This document shows, piece by piece, positions 45,542 through 56,325 of a stretch of DNA of 64,000 bases. This DNA comes from Triticum aestivum (taxonomy: Eukaryota > Streptophyta > Magnoliopsida > Poales > Poaceae), in assembly GCF_018294505.1 (NCBI RefSeq), contig NC_057807.1, positions 137,484,747 through 137,548,746 on the forward strand, read 5' to 3'. The notes beneath the pieces are model-generated. The model saw only the letters and a list, made by a program, of their open reading frames with translations. It was not told where the DNA came from and searched no databases. Each line of letters opens with the position of its first letter. Within the stretch, counting starts at the first letter, position 1. Both the position numbers and the translations under genes were made by a program.

Positions 45542-48500
45542 TCAAGAAAGGTTAGCCCTGCTGGGGAGCTGCAGCGCAAGCTGATGAGACTGCGTTTGTT
45601 TAACACTTATATCCTCCTCACTCTGAAAGATAAACAAGCAGATAGATGACAGGTTTTGCACATAAAAATATCAGTGGTGACAATTCATCACATTTCTTAC
45701 TAACGAATAAAGTGACATAGTTTAAAATTGCATTAACACAATATGGTATTGCTCAGGTCAAGACATGGCAGTCAATGACATTGTGAAGGAGTTGGCAGCT
45801 TCACGACACCACTGGATTACAGATCAAGAACTCATAAGTATCAATGGTTAGTGTGTTGTCAATTTATCCCATTTCAGATTGGCAAATAAAGAGACGGTTT
45901 AAATAATAGTAGAATGATATGGCATTGTTCATAGTTAAGACATTGCAAAATATGACATTGTACTGTAGTGGGTAGGTTCACCACACCACTGGATTACGGA
46001 TCAAGAACAGAAGCATACATGAAGTGCAAAACAAGATCACTTGCTCTGTATAGTTTAATTTACATGGTATGAAGAAGGAACTTGGTTGTACAACTGAAAA
46101 CTTAAATTGAGAAGGACAAACTTTTGTTTATGAACTACATAACAAACTTTAAACATGCAATTTGATGCAAACACCAAAAATAAATAGCTGTTGCAGTCAT
46201 GCCAAACCAAATATACACAACAAAGTTTGAAGGCTTGAGAAGGACAAACTTACATTATTGGTGAAGACGGGCTGTACAAAGCCCTTGTCCATGCTGATGG
46301 GGGGGGGGGGGCAATTCAAGAAGTTTACCACAAAATCTTCTTCATAAGCATTGCCTTTATTCTATATTTTGTTAAGAGTAAATATAGATGTGATAATATA
46401 CGAAAAAATGGAGAATATTTAAGATAAGATGAAGAGTGATGCTACATAACCAAGTAGCTATAAATGTAGGTGCAGCGATACAGGCAAAATGTACAGCCAA
46501 GAGCAATGCACAACTAAACTTCTTCAGTACCATTGGTGTTATCCAACCTTATGGTAAGAGTAAATATAGATCTAATGTGTACAAAATGTAGGGCAAAGGA
46601 AAATAAGCTGCAGAGTGATGGTACATGAACAACTACCTGTCAATATAAGTACATTGATAAAGGACAACATGTACTTACAAGAACAATGCAGAGCTAAAAA
46701 AATTCATTGGCATTGGATATATTCTACACTAATGTAACCATTCATACAAATCAGATAATTTGGAGCAAACAATTGATAAGTAAGTTATCATGCATACTGC
46801 TATCACATAATGAACCAGGTATGTATGCAAGTACAGTGATACAGGACAACATGTACTAACAAGAGCAAAGCAGCGGGCAGCATATTTGCGATATCCTATT
46901 GTTCTTTTCAAACCGGAATTCTTCTACGAGCAGATTTCCTGCAAAAAGATCCATAAGGCACATGCGGAAAAGTAGAAGTTCAAATTGTCATGTGAGTTCA
47001 TAGACAGTACCTCATCCTGGGAACGAGACCAGTGCATAACAAGGTTTTTCCATTCAATGTCTTCTAAATTTAGCATAGGAGACTTCACCGGAAATTCGTT
47101 TATAGACTTGCCATCAAAGTGTGATTTCCTCAGGTAACACCGATACTGCTGCAATGCTTCCTTAAAAAGCACAAGCAAGCTTTGCTCGTCATGACTATCC
47201 AGATTGACCCTCGCCTAGTTACAACAATGTAATGTAAATAATTGATGTGTTCAATCAACAGAAAACAGGAAAATAATAACCATGAATAATAGCACTTACA
47301 TGTAAGTTGGACAGGAAGATGTGAAAATGGTGTTTGTCTTCACTATAATCTTCCCATGATGGGAATATATGCACGTAGTCCCTAACAACATTGAAAGCAT
47401 TGTTTTTTAAACAGGGAATAACTGGAATGGGGTTCCAATCTGTAGGAATTGGCCATCTCTGCAGTTGGAATAGGTCTTCGGCCGGTGGACTTGCTGTACT
47501 TTTGGCTGGAGTGGGATTTTTCTGTGGTATGGCTGGTGCTATGGCAACTGAAATCGGTATACCTTTTGCTGGAGTGCGGGTCCTGTGTGGTGGGGCTAGT
47601 GGTGTGGCCAGTGAAGTATGGGTACAGTCTGCTGGAGTCGGTCCTACGTTTTGTGTGACTGGTTGTACAGCCAATATAAGTGGCGTGATGTCCGATTTCT
47701 CCGGCACCACCACGTTTTTCAAGGACTTTGCTGGTGCTCCTTCAGGTTCGGCAATCACCCTCTTCCTTTTTGATGCCTGATGCACAAGAACAACATTTGA
47801 GTGAAAAAACATGGTATGATGACAGATGGAATGTGTATTGATGATGGATGGGCATGGCATCTCAACATATATGATGAGTAAACTAAGCAGATGGCGGTGC
47901 AACAAAGTAGAAGAAATGCAAGACAACATATGCAAGATATGCGCAATCAATAAAACCTTGCCAAATTAGAACAAGCACCTTGATGGGTGAACAGGATATG
48001 TCATCTGCCTTTGACTCCTCGAGGTTAGAATAGTCATTAGGATCATATTTTGAACAAGAATCAACAGGTGGGGAGCATATGAGTTTCATTGCATCCAGAA
48101 TGGCACTCAATGCCTTGGTGCCAATTTTGTAAGTCATTGCAGTGTTTAGCTTCAAGAGTGGACCGCTGCTAGTGCGACACAAAGCAGCTACACAGATCAT
48201 AGTGTAGATATAACGGGAAAACCGTAAGCATCCGAGTAAAATCAGCAAAGTGGAACTTGCTGAATATATGTGCTAGTACTGCTGGTACGGCTAGAAAGGC
48301 TTCGGATACCAGTTCTCTTCAACCAAAGGTGCGGTACTGTTAATATCAGTGTAACTCTCAAAGGTGACACAACTCCTTGCATTTCCTTGCTATTCTTATA
48401 GGATTCAAGTGGGCAGGCCACTACAAATCCTATTCCTATGTTTACAAAATCCTACGAATCAAAGAGGCTCAAAGTGTCCATCACATCCGACCGTATAGAC

Positions 48501-49880
48501 CTCTACACTGCAAATTTCCCTGCACATCTTCACTACAAGGAACATACTGTACTACTATCATACTCCCTCCGTTCCAAAATATAAGTCTTGGTAGAGATTT
48601 CCACTATGGATCACATACAGATGTATCCGGATACATTTTAGAGTGTAGATTCACTCATTTTGCTCCATATGTAGTCCATGCTAGAATCTATACAAAGACT
48701 TGTATTTAGGAACGGAGAGAGTACTTATTAAAGAAGAACAGAAGAGGAACATGGTAAAGAAGAGCAAGCAGATTTTGGATAATAAAATGTTCGTTGCGCA
48801 GTGCCCACACATGATGAACCAGAGCGCATTAAGAATGCAACTCCCTGCTGTCTCTCGACCATTTTAGGCGGTTGGATGAAGATCCTACGTCTCCTAACCC
48901 TTCTTCTTCCTCGTCTCTGATTCTTCCCATATAGAGCACCGCACGGGCCGCCTACCGGACCACCGGCCCCCACCGCATGTGTTCCTCCGCCACACCCNNN
49001 NNNNNNNNNNNNNNNNNNNNNNNNNNNNNNNNNNNNNNNNNNNNNNNNNNNNNNNNNNNNNNNNNNNNNNNNNNNNNNNNNNNNNNNNNNNNNNNNNNNN
49101 NNNNNNNNNNNNNNNNNNNNNNNNNNNNNNNNNNNNNNNNNNNNNNNNNNNNNNNNNNNNNNNNNNNNNNNNNNNNNNNNNNNNNNNNNNNNNNNNNNNN
49201 NNNNNNNNNNNNNNNNNNNNNNNNNNNNNNNNNNNNNNNNCTGACCCAATTTTGAAATTTAGTCTACTGTGATTTAACTAGTGTGGAATATAAAAGGGGA
49301 AAACCATAAGCATTGGGAGTATAGTGTTGAGCGTGCCATGGCGGATCTGAAGGTGCAAACTGGACAAAGGCACCTTCACAACCAAGACAAGAAGTTAGAG
49401 TAAAGGAGTGGCGATCTATTTTCTTGTTGTGATAAATAAGTTGAGCAGATACGAAAGAGTATCGCCTCTGGTGCAGCGCCGTGTATGCATCTGCTAAGAA
49501 TTTGACGGTGTTGCGATAGCGATGGCTGTCGGCGGCGTGGAAGCAGATCTAGGAGTGTAGACAATGGCGGTAGGGCACGGTGGACGAGACGGTCATAGGA
49601 GTGGCACCAGCAAGGTGGACGACAGCGGGGATGAAGCGAGAGGACGGGATGCAAGGATCCTGGTCCGAAGCCGTGGATGAGAGAGGTCGATCTCTTGTAA
49701 TGGACGGCGGCGTTGGGTATCAACTCCAGCATGGTGGAGGAGGACAGCGGTGGATGGGGTGGCGGGCGGAGGAGGCTGGGGTGGAGAGGGTGTTTTGGCG
49801 CCCATGGAGTACGAATGGGGAAAAGGGAGGTAGATAGGAAGGGGGGAACCATGTATTCAGGACGCGCTTGTCTCAAATGC
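45542..49880 (-). CDS. D gene: CACTA-associated protein with Transposase_24-like region
   Basis: Minus-strand exons: GC-rich first exon about 49880-49500 (splicing uncertain); about 48250-47979 (SCSKYDPND, ends SPIK); 47776-47300 (Pro/Thr-rich, PTPADCTHTSLATP, then HIFPSWEDY); 47214-47011 (FDGKSINEF, then EWKNLVMHWSRSQDE); about 46930-46865 (EEFRFEKNNRISQ); 46354-46254 (NAYEEDFVV); 45622-45542 (ends LQLPSRANLS). The W-x-x-L...W...EEF..x...NNR pattern resembles the plant Ptta/En/Spm Transposase_24 signature more clearly than A does. No in-frame stop was found in the large exons. The last exon is only 27 codons, against 134 in A, through loss of most of the coiled coil. The start of the exon at 46930 is unclear because an in-frame TAG lies near the acceptor. 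It is the best-preserved copy in the window; activity is unproven. Confidence 0.55.
48563..48721. mobile_element. Stowaway MITE, 159 bp (Thalos-like)
   Basis: CTCCCTCCGTTCCAAAATAT at the left, TGTATTTAGGAACGGAGAG at the right, TA on both sides (48561-48562 and 48722-48723). It lies in an intron-like part of element D. Confidence 0.9.
48998..49240. other. Assembly gap (243 N)
   Basis: A run of N in the 5' half of element D. The bases before it (48880-48997) are GC-rich and may belong to another exon. Confidence 0.99.
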
Positions 49881-50170
49881 AAGGAAATTTACAAACTTAG
49901 CCCCCATTTCAAATTTCCTACATCACAACAATATTAGTCGGTTGGGGATAGGACGGTAATCTCGCATATACTGAATATTTGCCGACGAGAGTTTGTTTTT
50001 GGCGCCCACCGTGTATGAATCGGGGAGGGAGTCAATTTCGGCCGAGGACACATTGTGTTTTGGCGCCCACCGTGTATGAATCCGGGTGAGAGGTGGTTAT
50101 GTCACGTTTGGGCGAAATTACAAACCTACCCCTATCGAAACCTATAGAAATCCAGCATATAGGCTTTGCG
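49880..50170 (-). promoter_or_regulatory. Repetitive leader of element D
   Basis: TTGGCGCCCACCGTGTATGA occurs twice (about 50000 and 50059), and the complement of the GTTTGTAA-type motif of A follows (AAATTACAAACCTACCCC). It is the reverse homologue of 9757-10240 and probably the promoter region of the D gene. Confidence 0.4.
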
Positions 50171-50639
50171 TGGCAGGGATAGGCAGTAGTAATTTCCATC
50201 TCGCAGATTTTGGTTTCGGACGGTTACTGCGATTTTCCCCGCTTCGTTCAAATTTTGCAGAGTGCACGTTTACCATGCCAACTCAATTTGAATCCCGTTT
50301 GTATTCTATCTTTTTTCGGGTGGGATCCATTTTCGATTGGAATTAAATTCTATGTACATCATTTTTTATATATACTTTCAAAAGCACAACAAAGAATTCT
50401 GCTCCTTCATATGTATAATATGATTTACAAATACAATGATCTCAAAATCATAAGGTTGAATTCAAAAAATTTAAACCAAATTATGTTCTACTAAAATGTA
50501 TGGGTCAGTAATATCAACATATTAAATAACATAGATGCGCGTGAATTCATATGAGTATGCATGTTTGATAGATCAATTTTGGTTCGAGTATGGATTACAT
50601 GTATCATCATCTCGAATTCAAATATTTGAATCCCTTTTA

Positions 50640-50986
50640 TGTTCACTCCTTTCATGCCCATCTCTCTCGCATGCATGCTCCTTCATGTAGCTATCACTCT
50701 GTTTTCTCGAGCTCACCTGCACGCTCACTTCATGTTTCTCCTATCCTCGCAAACATGGTCTCTCGACGTCTCCCTTGAGAAGTGTCACACTCTCCCTATC
50801 ATTATACATTACACGGTTTTCATTATCTCTCATGTCTCTACTGTTCTCTGGTATCACTAGGTACCTAAGCTTTCTTTTTCACCGCCACACACACAGTCTC
50901 CACTCGTCTTTCACTTTGTCTTTCTCTCTATGGGATTCTCTCACACACCCTACATGTCTCTAGATATGACTCATACCACTATATTA

Positions 50987-51031
<45 letters not shown>

Positions 51032-51120
51032 GTAGACACAACATTTGTTGCGGTCTCCTTTTCATCTCCATCCCAGACTGACATTATTCATTTGTTTACC
51101 GACCAGACAAACTCCCTCTC

Positions 51121-51176
<56 letters not shown>

Positions 51177-51530
51177 AACTCCTGCTTCCGCTCCCCTTCC
51201 CGACTACCCCGTCTCTCTCACACACACAAAACTCTCGCTTTCGCACCCCCGACTCATATTTCTCTCACAAACATTTATCGACTAGCCTCTAGATAGGTTT
51301 ATACACCCGCACACTCGTGCTTCCACTATCGCATACATGTCTCTCTCCTGCTCCTTGTATCTATGTAGATTTTTCTTCCCTTCTTGAGACACGCCTTCTT
51401 GATAGTGCACACACACACTATCGCCTCATTTTAAGCTGATACCTCTCGCACACACACTCTTTGTGTCTTTGTCACACATGCACTCCGTCCTCCTCCTCTC
51501 TCCCTCTCTCTCTCACACATGGGCTTTTTT
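50640..51530. repeat. CT-rich degenerate satellite-like zone with microsatellites
   Basis: A pyrimidine-rich counterpart of the GA-rich zones at 3.0-4.6 and 19.5-21.0 kb. It contains (CT)n at about 50992-51030 and 51115-51151, and (AC)n at about 51151-51177. Open frames here consist of Ser/Leu runs and are not genes. Confidence 0.55.
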
Positions 51531-51536
51531 CAACAA

Positions 51537-51973
51537 CTAGCAAGATGCCCATGCATTGCACGGAACATGAAGATGCATTTGTATGAGTAGTTTACCTTGT
51601 GGGGGGAAAGGATGAACGAGGGAAGGCCTTATTTGCAATGTGGAGAGGGGTGTGGGTATCTTTTTGCAAACTTGCCATAGTTTCCTTCCTATCCGTTAGA
51701 TATAGATCGGACGGCCTATATTGCAGGATGGCAGGCACACGATCATCACCGACTATGCTTTTTATAAGAGTAGGGATAAAAAACCAAGTTGGTGATGATG
51801 GTGGGCCTGCCATCCTGCAATGTAGGCCGTCCGATTTATATCTGACGGATAGGAAGGAAACTATGGCAATTTACCCGCACTCCTCACCACATTTGCAGAT
51901 AAGGCCTTCCCTCGTTCATCCTTTTCTCCCACAAGATCTTGATGTTCCATGCAACGCACGGGTATCTTGCTAG
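51537..51973. mobile_element. Foldback (long-TIR) element, 437 bp
   Basis: The two ends CTAGCAAGATGCCCATGC and its diverged complement GCACGGGTATCTTGCTAG are parts of inverted arms about 200 bp long. The arms meet at the GGATGGCAGGC/GCCTGCCATCC pair around 51727 and 51813. The left arm has about 20 bp more near its outer end than the right one. RNA from it would form a long hairpin. The end sequence also resembles Helitron 3' hairpins, so a Helitron-end origin cannot be excluded. No protein is encoded. Confidence 0.65.
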
Positions 51974-52690
51974 CAAGAGTAGAAATTAGACATATACCAC
52001 TTCTCGAATCTTGAAACCAACAACATTCCTCCCTTATCTCATCAAAACTGCTAAAGGAATATATTTTGAGTGAAACATAACATATTTTTAGTGATATATG
52101 TATTACAAAACTAGACTTTTTTCTATCAAATCAGTGAATATGTATTAATCTACTTTGATCATGTGGCAACGCATTAACACATTGCTAGTAGTTATTATAA
52201 TTTTTTGGACACCAGACAAATGGTGGAGTACATATATGAAGAGAAGAGGTGCACACACGCAGTCGGTCTCTCACTGTCTCGCACGCATGAGTGTTACGTA
52301 AAGGCAACGTTAACAAATAAACCCTAAAACCCTAGGTGCACGATTGCTGCATTCGCAGGTACCGGGTACATGGTGGAGCACCTTTGTAGGAATAGTCAGC
52401 TCGCGTGATAATTTGATCCGTAGGAGTTAATGGTCGGGACCACAGGTGAACGACTTGGAGGCGGTGGCTCGCCAGTTGCCACAGATCGAGTAGCCACGTT
52501 TAAAATATCATTTTTTAGCAGGGTTAAGAGTTCCGATTTTCAATGGCACGCTATAAGTACTAAGTAGTTTTTAGAACGATCGGTATGGAGCAAAAATGGA
52601 ATTCATAGTACTACGTACCTCCTTCGCGTATGCTTGTATGGGTTTATGTTGCAAGATGTTGAACCTGGTAGTTCTAGGGCAAATACTATG
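51974..52690. other. No gene seen
   Basis: AT-rich sequence with one telo-box-like ACCCTAAAACCCTA near 52320 and a short CA-rich stretch at about 52250. No supported reading frame or transposon ends. Confidence 0.4.
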
Positions 52691-52860
52691 GTTTAGATTT
52701 AGATGCTGGTTTTCAATAATGAAAATCGGAAGGGGGAAACCCTTCTTTGATTAAAAAAACTACTACCTCCATTCTGGTTTACTAGTCCCCATCCTATTTT
52801 GGGTCAAAGTTTGTCCATGAATTTTACTTGTAAAATGTGAATGGAAAATGAGATTTTGTT
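52690..52860 (+). mobile_element. LINE-tail-like motif and a Stowaway end fragment
   Basis: GAAAATCGGAAGGGGGAAACCCTTCTT followed by an A-run (52716-52757) matches the motif at 10885-10955 and resembles tails of plant LINEs. Right after it, CTCCATTCTGGTTTACTAGT starts a Stowaway-like end without a visible partner. Positions 52861-53100 are GC-rich with no supported gene. Confidence 0.35.
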
Positions 52861-53537
52861 ATACCCAAACAAAAAAGGACTGGGGGGAGTGATTTCTCTG
52901 ACACGGACGCGACCTCTCATAGCGCAGGCATTGAACCGGCGCGCCGGCCAAGAGGGCCCCACTCGCTACAGGCCCGACTGAGCACGCCTCCTCGCCGCAT
53001 GCAACCGGCTTCAGACTGCCCCGCCTGCCTTCATTGAATCCACGCGTGTGCCGGTAACACGTCCTTCCGCAAGCCGGCCGGCATTTTAGAACACAAAAAA
53101 TGACCAAAATATAATTAGTTTACGCATGGTCTTGACTTGTTGTGCTCGCACTGGCAGCAAGAACTAGTAGAGGTTTTTCTTTATTTATAACTCTCCTCAC
53201 ATTTTTTTTGGCTTTGAAGTGAATCATGGTTGTGGACATTATGTATGAATGTGCAGATATCTGTGAACATGAATTTGATGTGGAAGTTGAACTTGGAATG
53301 TCGGGCTTGTGCGTGAACTATACCATGTCCAATGCTTCGTCTGTTATTGTTTGGAAAGTAATTGCTGTTATTACATGACCCTAAAAAAATATTTTGTGCC
53401 ACATCAGTAGATGCACAGACATCACAACAGGCATGCTGACTGGATAAACATTTGAACCTAGATATTATGAAGGAAATTTTGTATTGACAATAGTTTTAGA
53501 TAGCAGGAGACGCCTAGCCTGCTCTACCTCTACTAGC

Positions 53538-54430
53538 TTATCTGGCTTCTTCCATCTCTTCTTTGGCTTGGGTGAAGAGAGCATCTGATTGGTCTTTTCG
53601 CTTCTTCAGGAACTCAGCTACATTCTCAAGGGTTGCTGCATGCTTTCTTTTGGCCTTTACTAGAGCCACGAGGACACGAACAGCTGACGACTCCACCTGG
53701 GTTGTGTGTAATCCAGCATCATCTGGGAATTTGCACCTTGTGTCTAATCCAGCATCATTAGGGAACTGGCACCTTGTGTGTAATCCAGCCTCATTTTGGA
53801 AACATGATCTCAAGGTTGACCATACTTCCTTCCTCGCAGGAACTGCATCCTGACATGAAGTTACTGCTTTTTTAGATCAATACCCAGAGCAACCCAGATC
53901 CATTTAGTAGAAGCCAGATAAACAGAACTTGAAGAAGTGAATTCAAAAGGGAAAAAATATAAAAACAGACTACAAGGTGAGAACACCCACTTCCTACATC
54001 AAGCTAAAAATGAAAGCATTAGGACGATTAAGACTCTTCATATTACACATCAAAGAACACGAGGCTTAAGAGAAACAGAAACTACAACATATACACATCG
54101 AAGAACACGAGGCTAAACGAAAGTAATTGAAAGGGTGTTACTTACCAAAGCTCGTTTTACAGGTTCGGTGCAGCTCCTCTTTAACTTGCCACGCTCCTTG
54201 AAGATGTCCCGAATATCCCGTGTTTGGTCTTCATTGCTCCTCTGCATGTTCGCACTCGTGGTTTTAAAATCTCAACATGGCAAGAAAATATACTACTAGT
54301 AATTTCGCGACTCTTGTGGGCAAACATTAAAGCACTCGTCTGCCATGTTAGCAGCATCTCCAACAGACCTCGCAATGCGCGGCGCTTTAAAAAAGCGTTT
54401 CAGTGCCTTGAGATCGAGAAGTAGAGACTA
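53538..54430 (-). pseudogene. E 3' exons: unrecognised coiled-coil gene fragment
   Basis: On the minus strand an exon near 54241-54147 (acceptor TGCAG, donor GTAAGT) is followed by an exon starting at about 53850 after TGTCAG and ending with a stop at 53538. The last exon contains three copies of a 36-bp repeat (starting 53710, 53746 and 53782 on the plus strand), giving a 12-residue unit like NDAGLDTRCKFP. It then has a helix-rich tail (VALVKAKRKHAATLENVAEF, KKRKDQSDALFTQAKEEMEE). A coiled-coil tail at the 3' end mirrors the layout of the A-D and Z genes, and a related-looking first exon lies upstream at 55.78-56.17 kb, but the sequence similarity is weak. Function unknown. Confidence 0.35.
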
Positions 54431-54481
54431 GAGAGGGAGGATAGTTCTCAGCATAGATAGGATAAAAAGAGATAATTTCAA

Positions 54482-55072
54482 CTACTCCTCCTCGTCCGCC
54501 TCCTCCTCGGTGATGTCCTCGCTCCGACGTCTGACTATAGGCGGTGAAGATACCGATTCGTCGTCGATTCCCAGGTGGACGCTGCTCCTAGCCTCTATGT
54601 TGAATTTGAGGCGTCCCGCTTTTGGCCTCCGTTGTCCTCAGTGATAGGCGGCTCGATCCCGCCTCCTCTTATCCCTCTACCGCCCTCCTTTGCGCATAGA
54701 ACTCGCGCTCGTTGATGATGTCCTACGGGAAGTGGTTGGCGCCACCATAGCGCCATGGCTTCCTCGTCCATCTCGGCGATGCCGAGACGGTGCTCCCGCC
54801 TCCGGTTGTCGCGACGATCCTCGTCGGTGCTAAGCCGCGGCAGAGGCGCGAGCTCCTGCGCCCGCTCCCGCGTCGGCACGTTGGGGAAGTTCAATGTTCT
54901 ATGAGGCCACCGGAGGCGCCACGCCGCCGCGTCGTACGCGCGGCGGCCTCGTTGGGTGTCGAAATTGCCGAGGCCGAGGCGCATCCCGCGGAACCGGATC
55001 TCGGCGGAGAAGCCGCCGGGGGCGCGCGCGGACGCCGCGGTATCCCCAAGTTTCCCGGCGACGCGGCGGCAT
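54482..55072 (-). pseudogene. AP2/ERF-like domain protein, frameshifted
   Basis: The minus-strand ATG at 55072 is in strong context (CCGGCCACCATGCC). The first frame gives TWGYRGVRARP, the start of an AP2/ERF domain (YRGVR contact motif). The next part, GGFSAEIRFRGMRLGLG and then AYDAAAWRLRWPHRTLNFP, lies in another frame, so at least one frameshift splits the domain, with more around the FDT segment (54950-54960). After the domain come a charged region (ERAQELAPLPRL, DEDRRDNRRR) and, in a further frame, an acidic tail (RRRSEDITEEEADEEE) ending with TAG at 54482-54484. AP2/ERF proteins bind GCC-box-type DNA and regulate transcription. I recall this variant as multicopy in wheat-group genomes. 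As read, it is non-functional unless sequencing errors explain the shifts. Confidence 0.65.
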
Positions 55073-55200
55073 GGTGGCCGGCGGCGAGGCGAAAAGAGCG
55101 GGAGAGAGCGGTGGCGAGGCACAGAGCGGGAGAGAGCGGTGGCAAGGCACAGAGCGGTGGGAGGGCGTTGGATTTTATAAAGCGCGCCGGACGCCGCGCG
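55073..55200 (-). promoter_or_regulatory. Core promoter and leader of the AP2-like pseudogene
   Basis: On the minus strand CTTTATAAAATCC (55170-55182) serves as a TATA box about 105 bp before the ATG. The leader contains a 28-bp tandem repeat (plus-strand starts 55096, 55124, 55152) with GAGCGGGAGAGAGCGGTGG. The sequence further upstream, to 55360, is AT-rich with TATTTA repeats. Confidence 0.5.
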
Positions 55201-55361
55201 CCAAAACTAGCGCACGCCCGGCCGCTTTTTCCCGCGCGCGCGATCCTTTCCCGACGTCTCTGCTATCTCTACTCTCTTCTCTACTGTTATATTTATTTTA
55301 TATTTAATATTTATCTCTACTTCTCTACTGTCTACTTTTTTTTTCTCTATATATTTTTTTC

Positions 55362-55550
55362 TTGCAATATAGGCCGTCCGATTTATATCTGACAGATAGG
55401 AAGGAAACAAATGGGAATTTTGCAAAAAGATACCCATACCCCTCTCCAGATTTGCAAATAAGGCCTTCCCTCGTTCATCCTTTTCTCCCACAAGATAAAC
55501 TACTCATACAAATGCATCTTGATGCGTGCAACGCATGGGCATCTTGCTAG
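55362..55550. mobile_element. Solo arm of the 51537-51973 foldback family
   Basis: AGGCCGTCCGATTTATATCT to GGGCATCTTGCTAG matches the right arm of the foldback element, and it includes the segment ACTACTCATACAAATGCATC that is present in the left arm of 51537-51973 but missing from its right arm. No opposing arm was found on the left, so it is truncated or was joined to other DNA there. Confidence 0.6.
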
Positions 55551-55777
55551 TTCTAAAAACCTTTCCATCATTTGCCACACTACTGGTTGCAGATGAAAAA
55601 CCTACCCAAGCACAGCGCGATACAGGAGCGACGCACAATTACAAGCTGATATTCTGTTGGACAATGGAGGCTATAACCAATTACTTTTACGGGAACAATA
55701 GCACCCAGGAAATTTGAAGGGTAGGTATGAACAAAATTGGAACTGCACATGTACTGCTAAGTGATTCAATACACACA

Positions 55778-56300
55778 TTACCAATCGAGGAGGAGAACGT
55801 GTGGCGGCCTCTGTGAGTCATGGTCGGCAACGGGAGTCAGTTCATTGTGACGGTGGTACTTCTGCGCTTGGCGTCGGCTTCCGGGAAGCAGATCCGAGAC
55901 CGTGGAAGACGATGCCGGGGAAGAGGCTCCGTGTACGACGACGACGGTGGACCGGCTCCAGTGCGGCGTACGAGGTCGTCGATGAGGCAGATGCGCTGCG
56001 GTGGACGAGTGCGCCGATGTAAAGGGGAGGAGCACGAAGGCTGCGGTGCCGTGGAGAAGTCTATTTTGCGTGGGGATAGAAAATGGGGAGTATTCAGGTG
56101 TACTACTCTGGGTGCCGGGGTGGGGTTGGCTGGGTAGGGTGAACCTGAAGTTACGAAAACAGCCCCCTACCAAGCGTCATCCGTAGGCCTGTTCCGAAGG
56201 CTATGATGGTAACTTCCCACTGCTCGAATCAGGGTCGCGGGAGATTTTCCCGCCGACCTCAAAATTTTGTGACACTGCTCCCCGTGTGGCGTGTTGAGTG
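55778..56300 (-). pseudogene. E 5' exon and leader, related in type to the A-D first exons
   Basis: On the minus strand a leader with GGGGGCTGTTTTCGTAACTTC is followed by a GC-rich Ser/Pro/His/Arg-rich open frame (56173-55778) containing CCTCTTCCCCGGCATCGTC. Both features have counterparts in B and A (GGGGGTACTTTCATAACTT and CCTCTTCCCCAACAACG in B). The frame's translation is low-complexity. I read it as a remnant first exon of another family member, separated from its 3' exons by the AP2-like pseudogene and the foldback arm. Positions 55551-55777 hold nothing supported. Confidence 0.35.
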
Positions 56301-56325
56301 ATTCGGCTAAGCAACTAGCGAGTAG

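Larger units (their letters stand above)
43790..50530 (-). mobile_element. CACTA-like element D
   Basis: The terminus starts at 43790 with CACTACAAAAAAAATACACT and is preceded by ATG. Going right there are the conserved terminus, a GGCC-rich tract (44210-45250), a multi-exon gene on the minus strand (45542-48250), a GC-rich first exon (about 49500-49860) and a leader (49880-50170). Homology with reversed A extends to about 50525 (shared TTTACC-TGCCAACT and TATATA-CTTTCAAAAG stretches). The flank at the terminus differs from that of A, so A and D are not a duplicated junction. Confidence 0.7.

Noticed and set aside
50930..51296. Ser/Leu-rich frames in the CT tracts
   Set aside because: Produced by (CT)n and (AC)n repeats; no start context, no splice signals, composition only.
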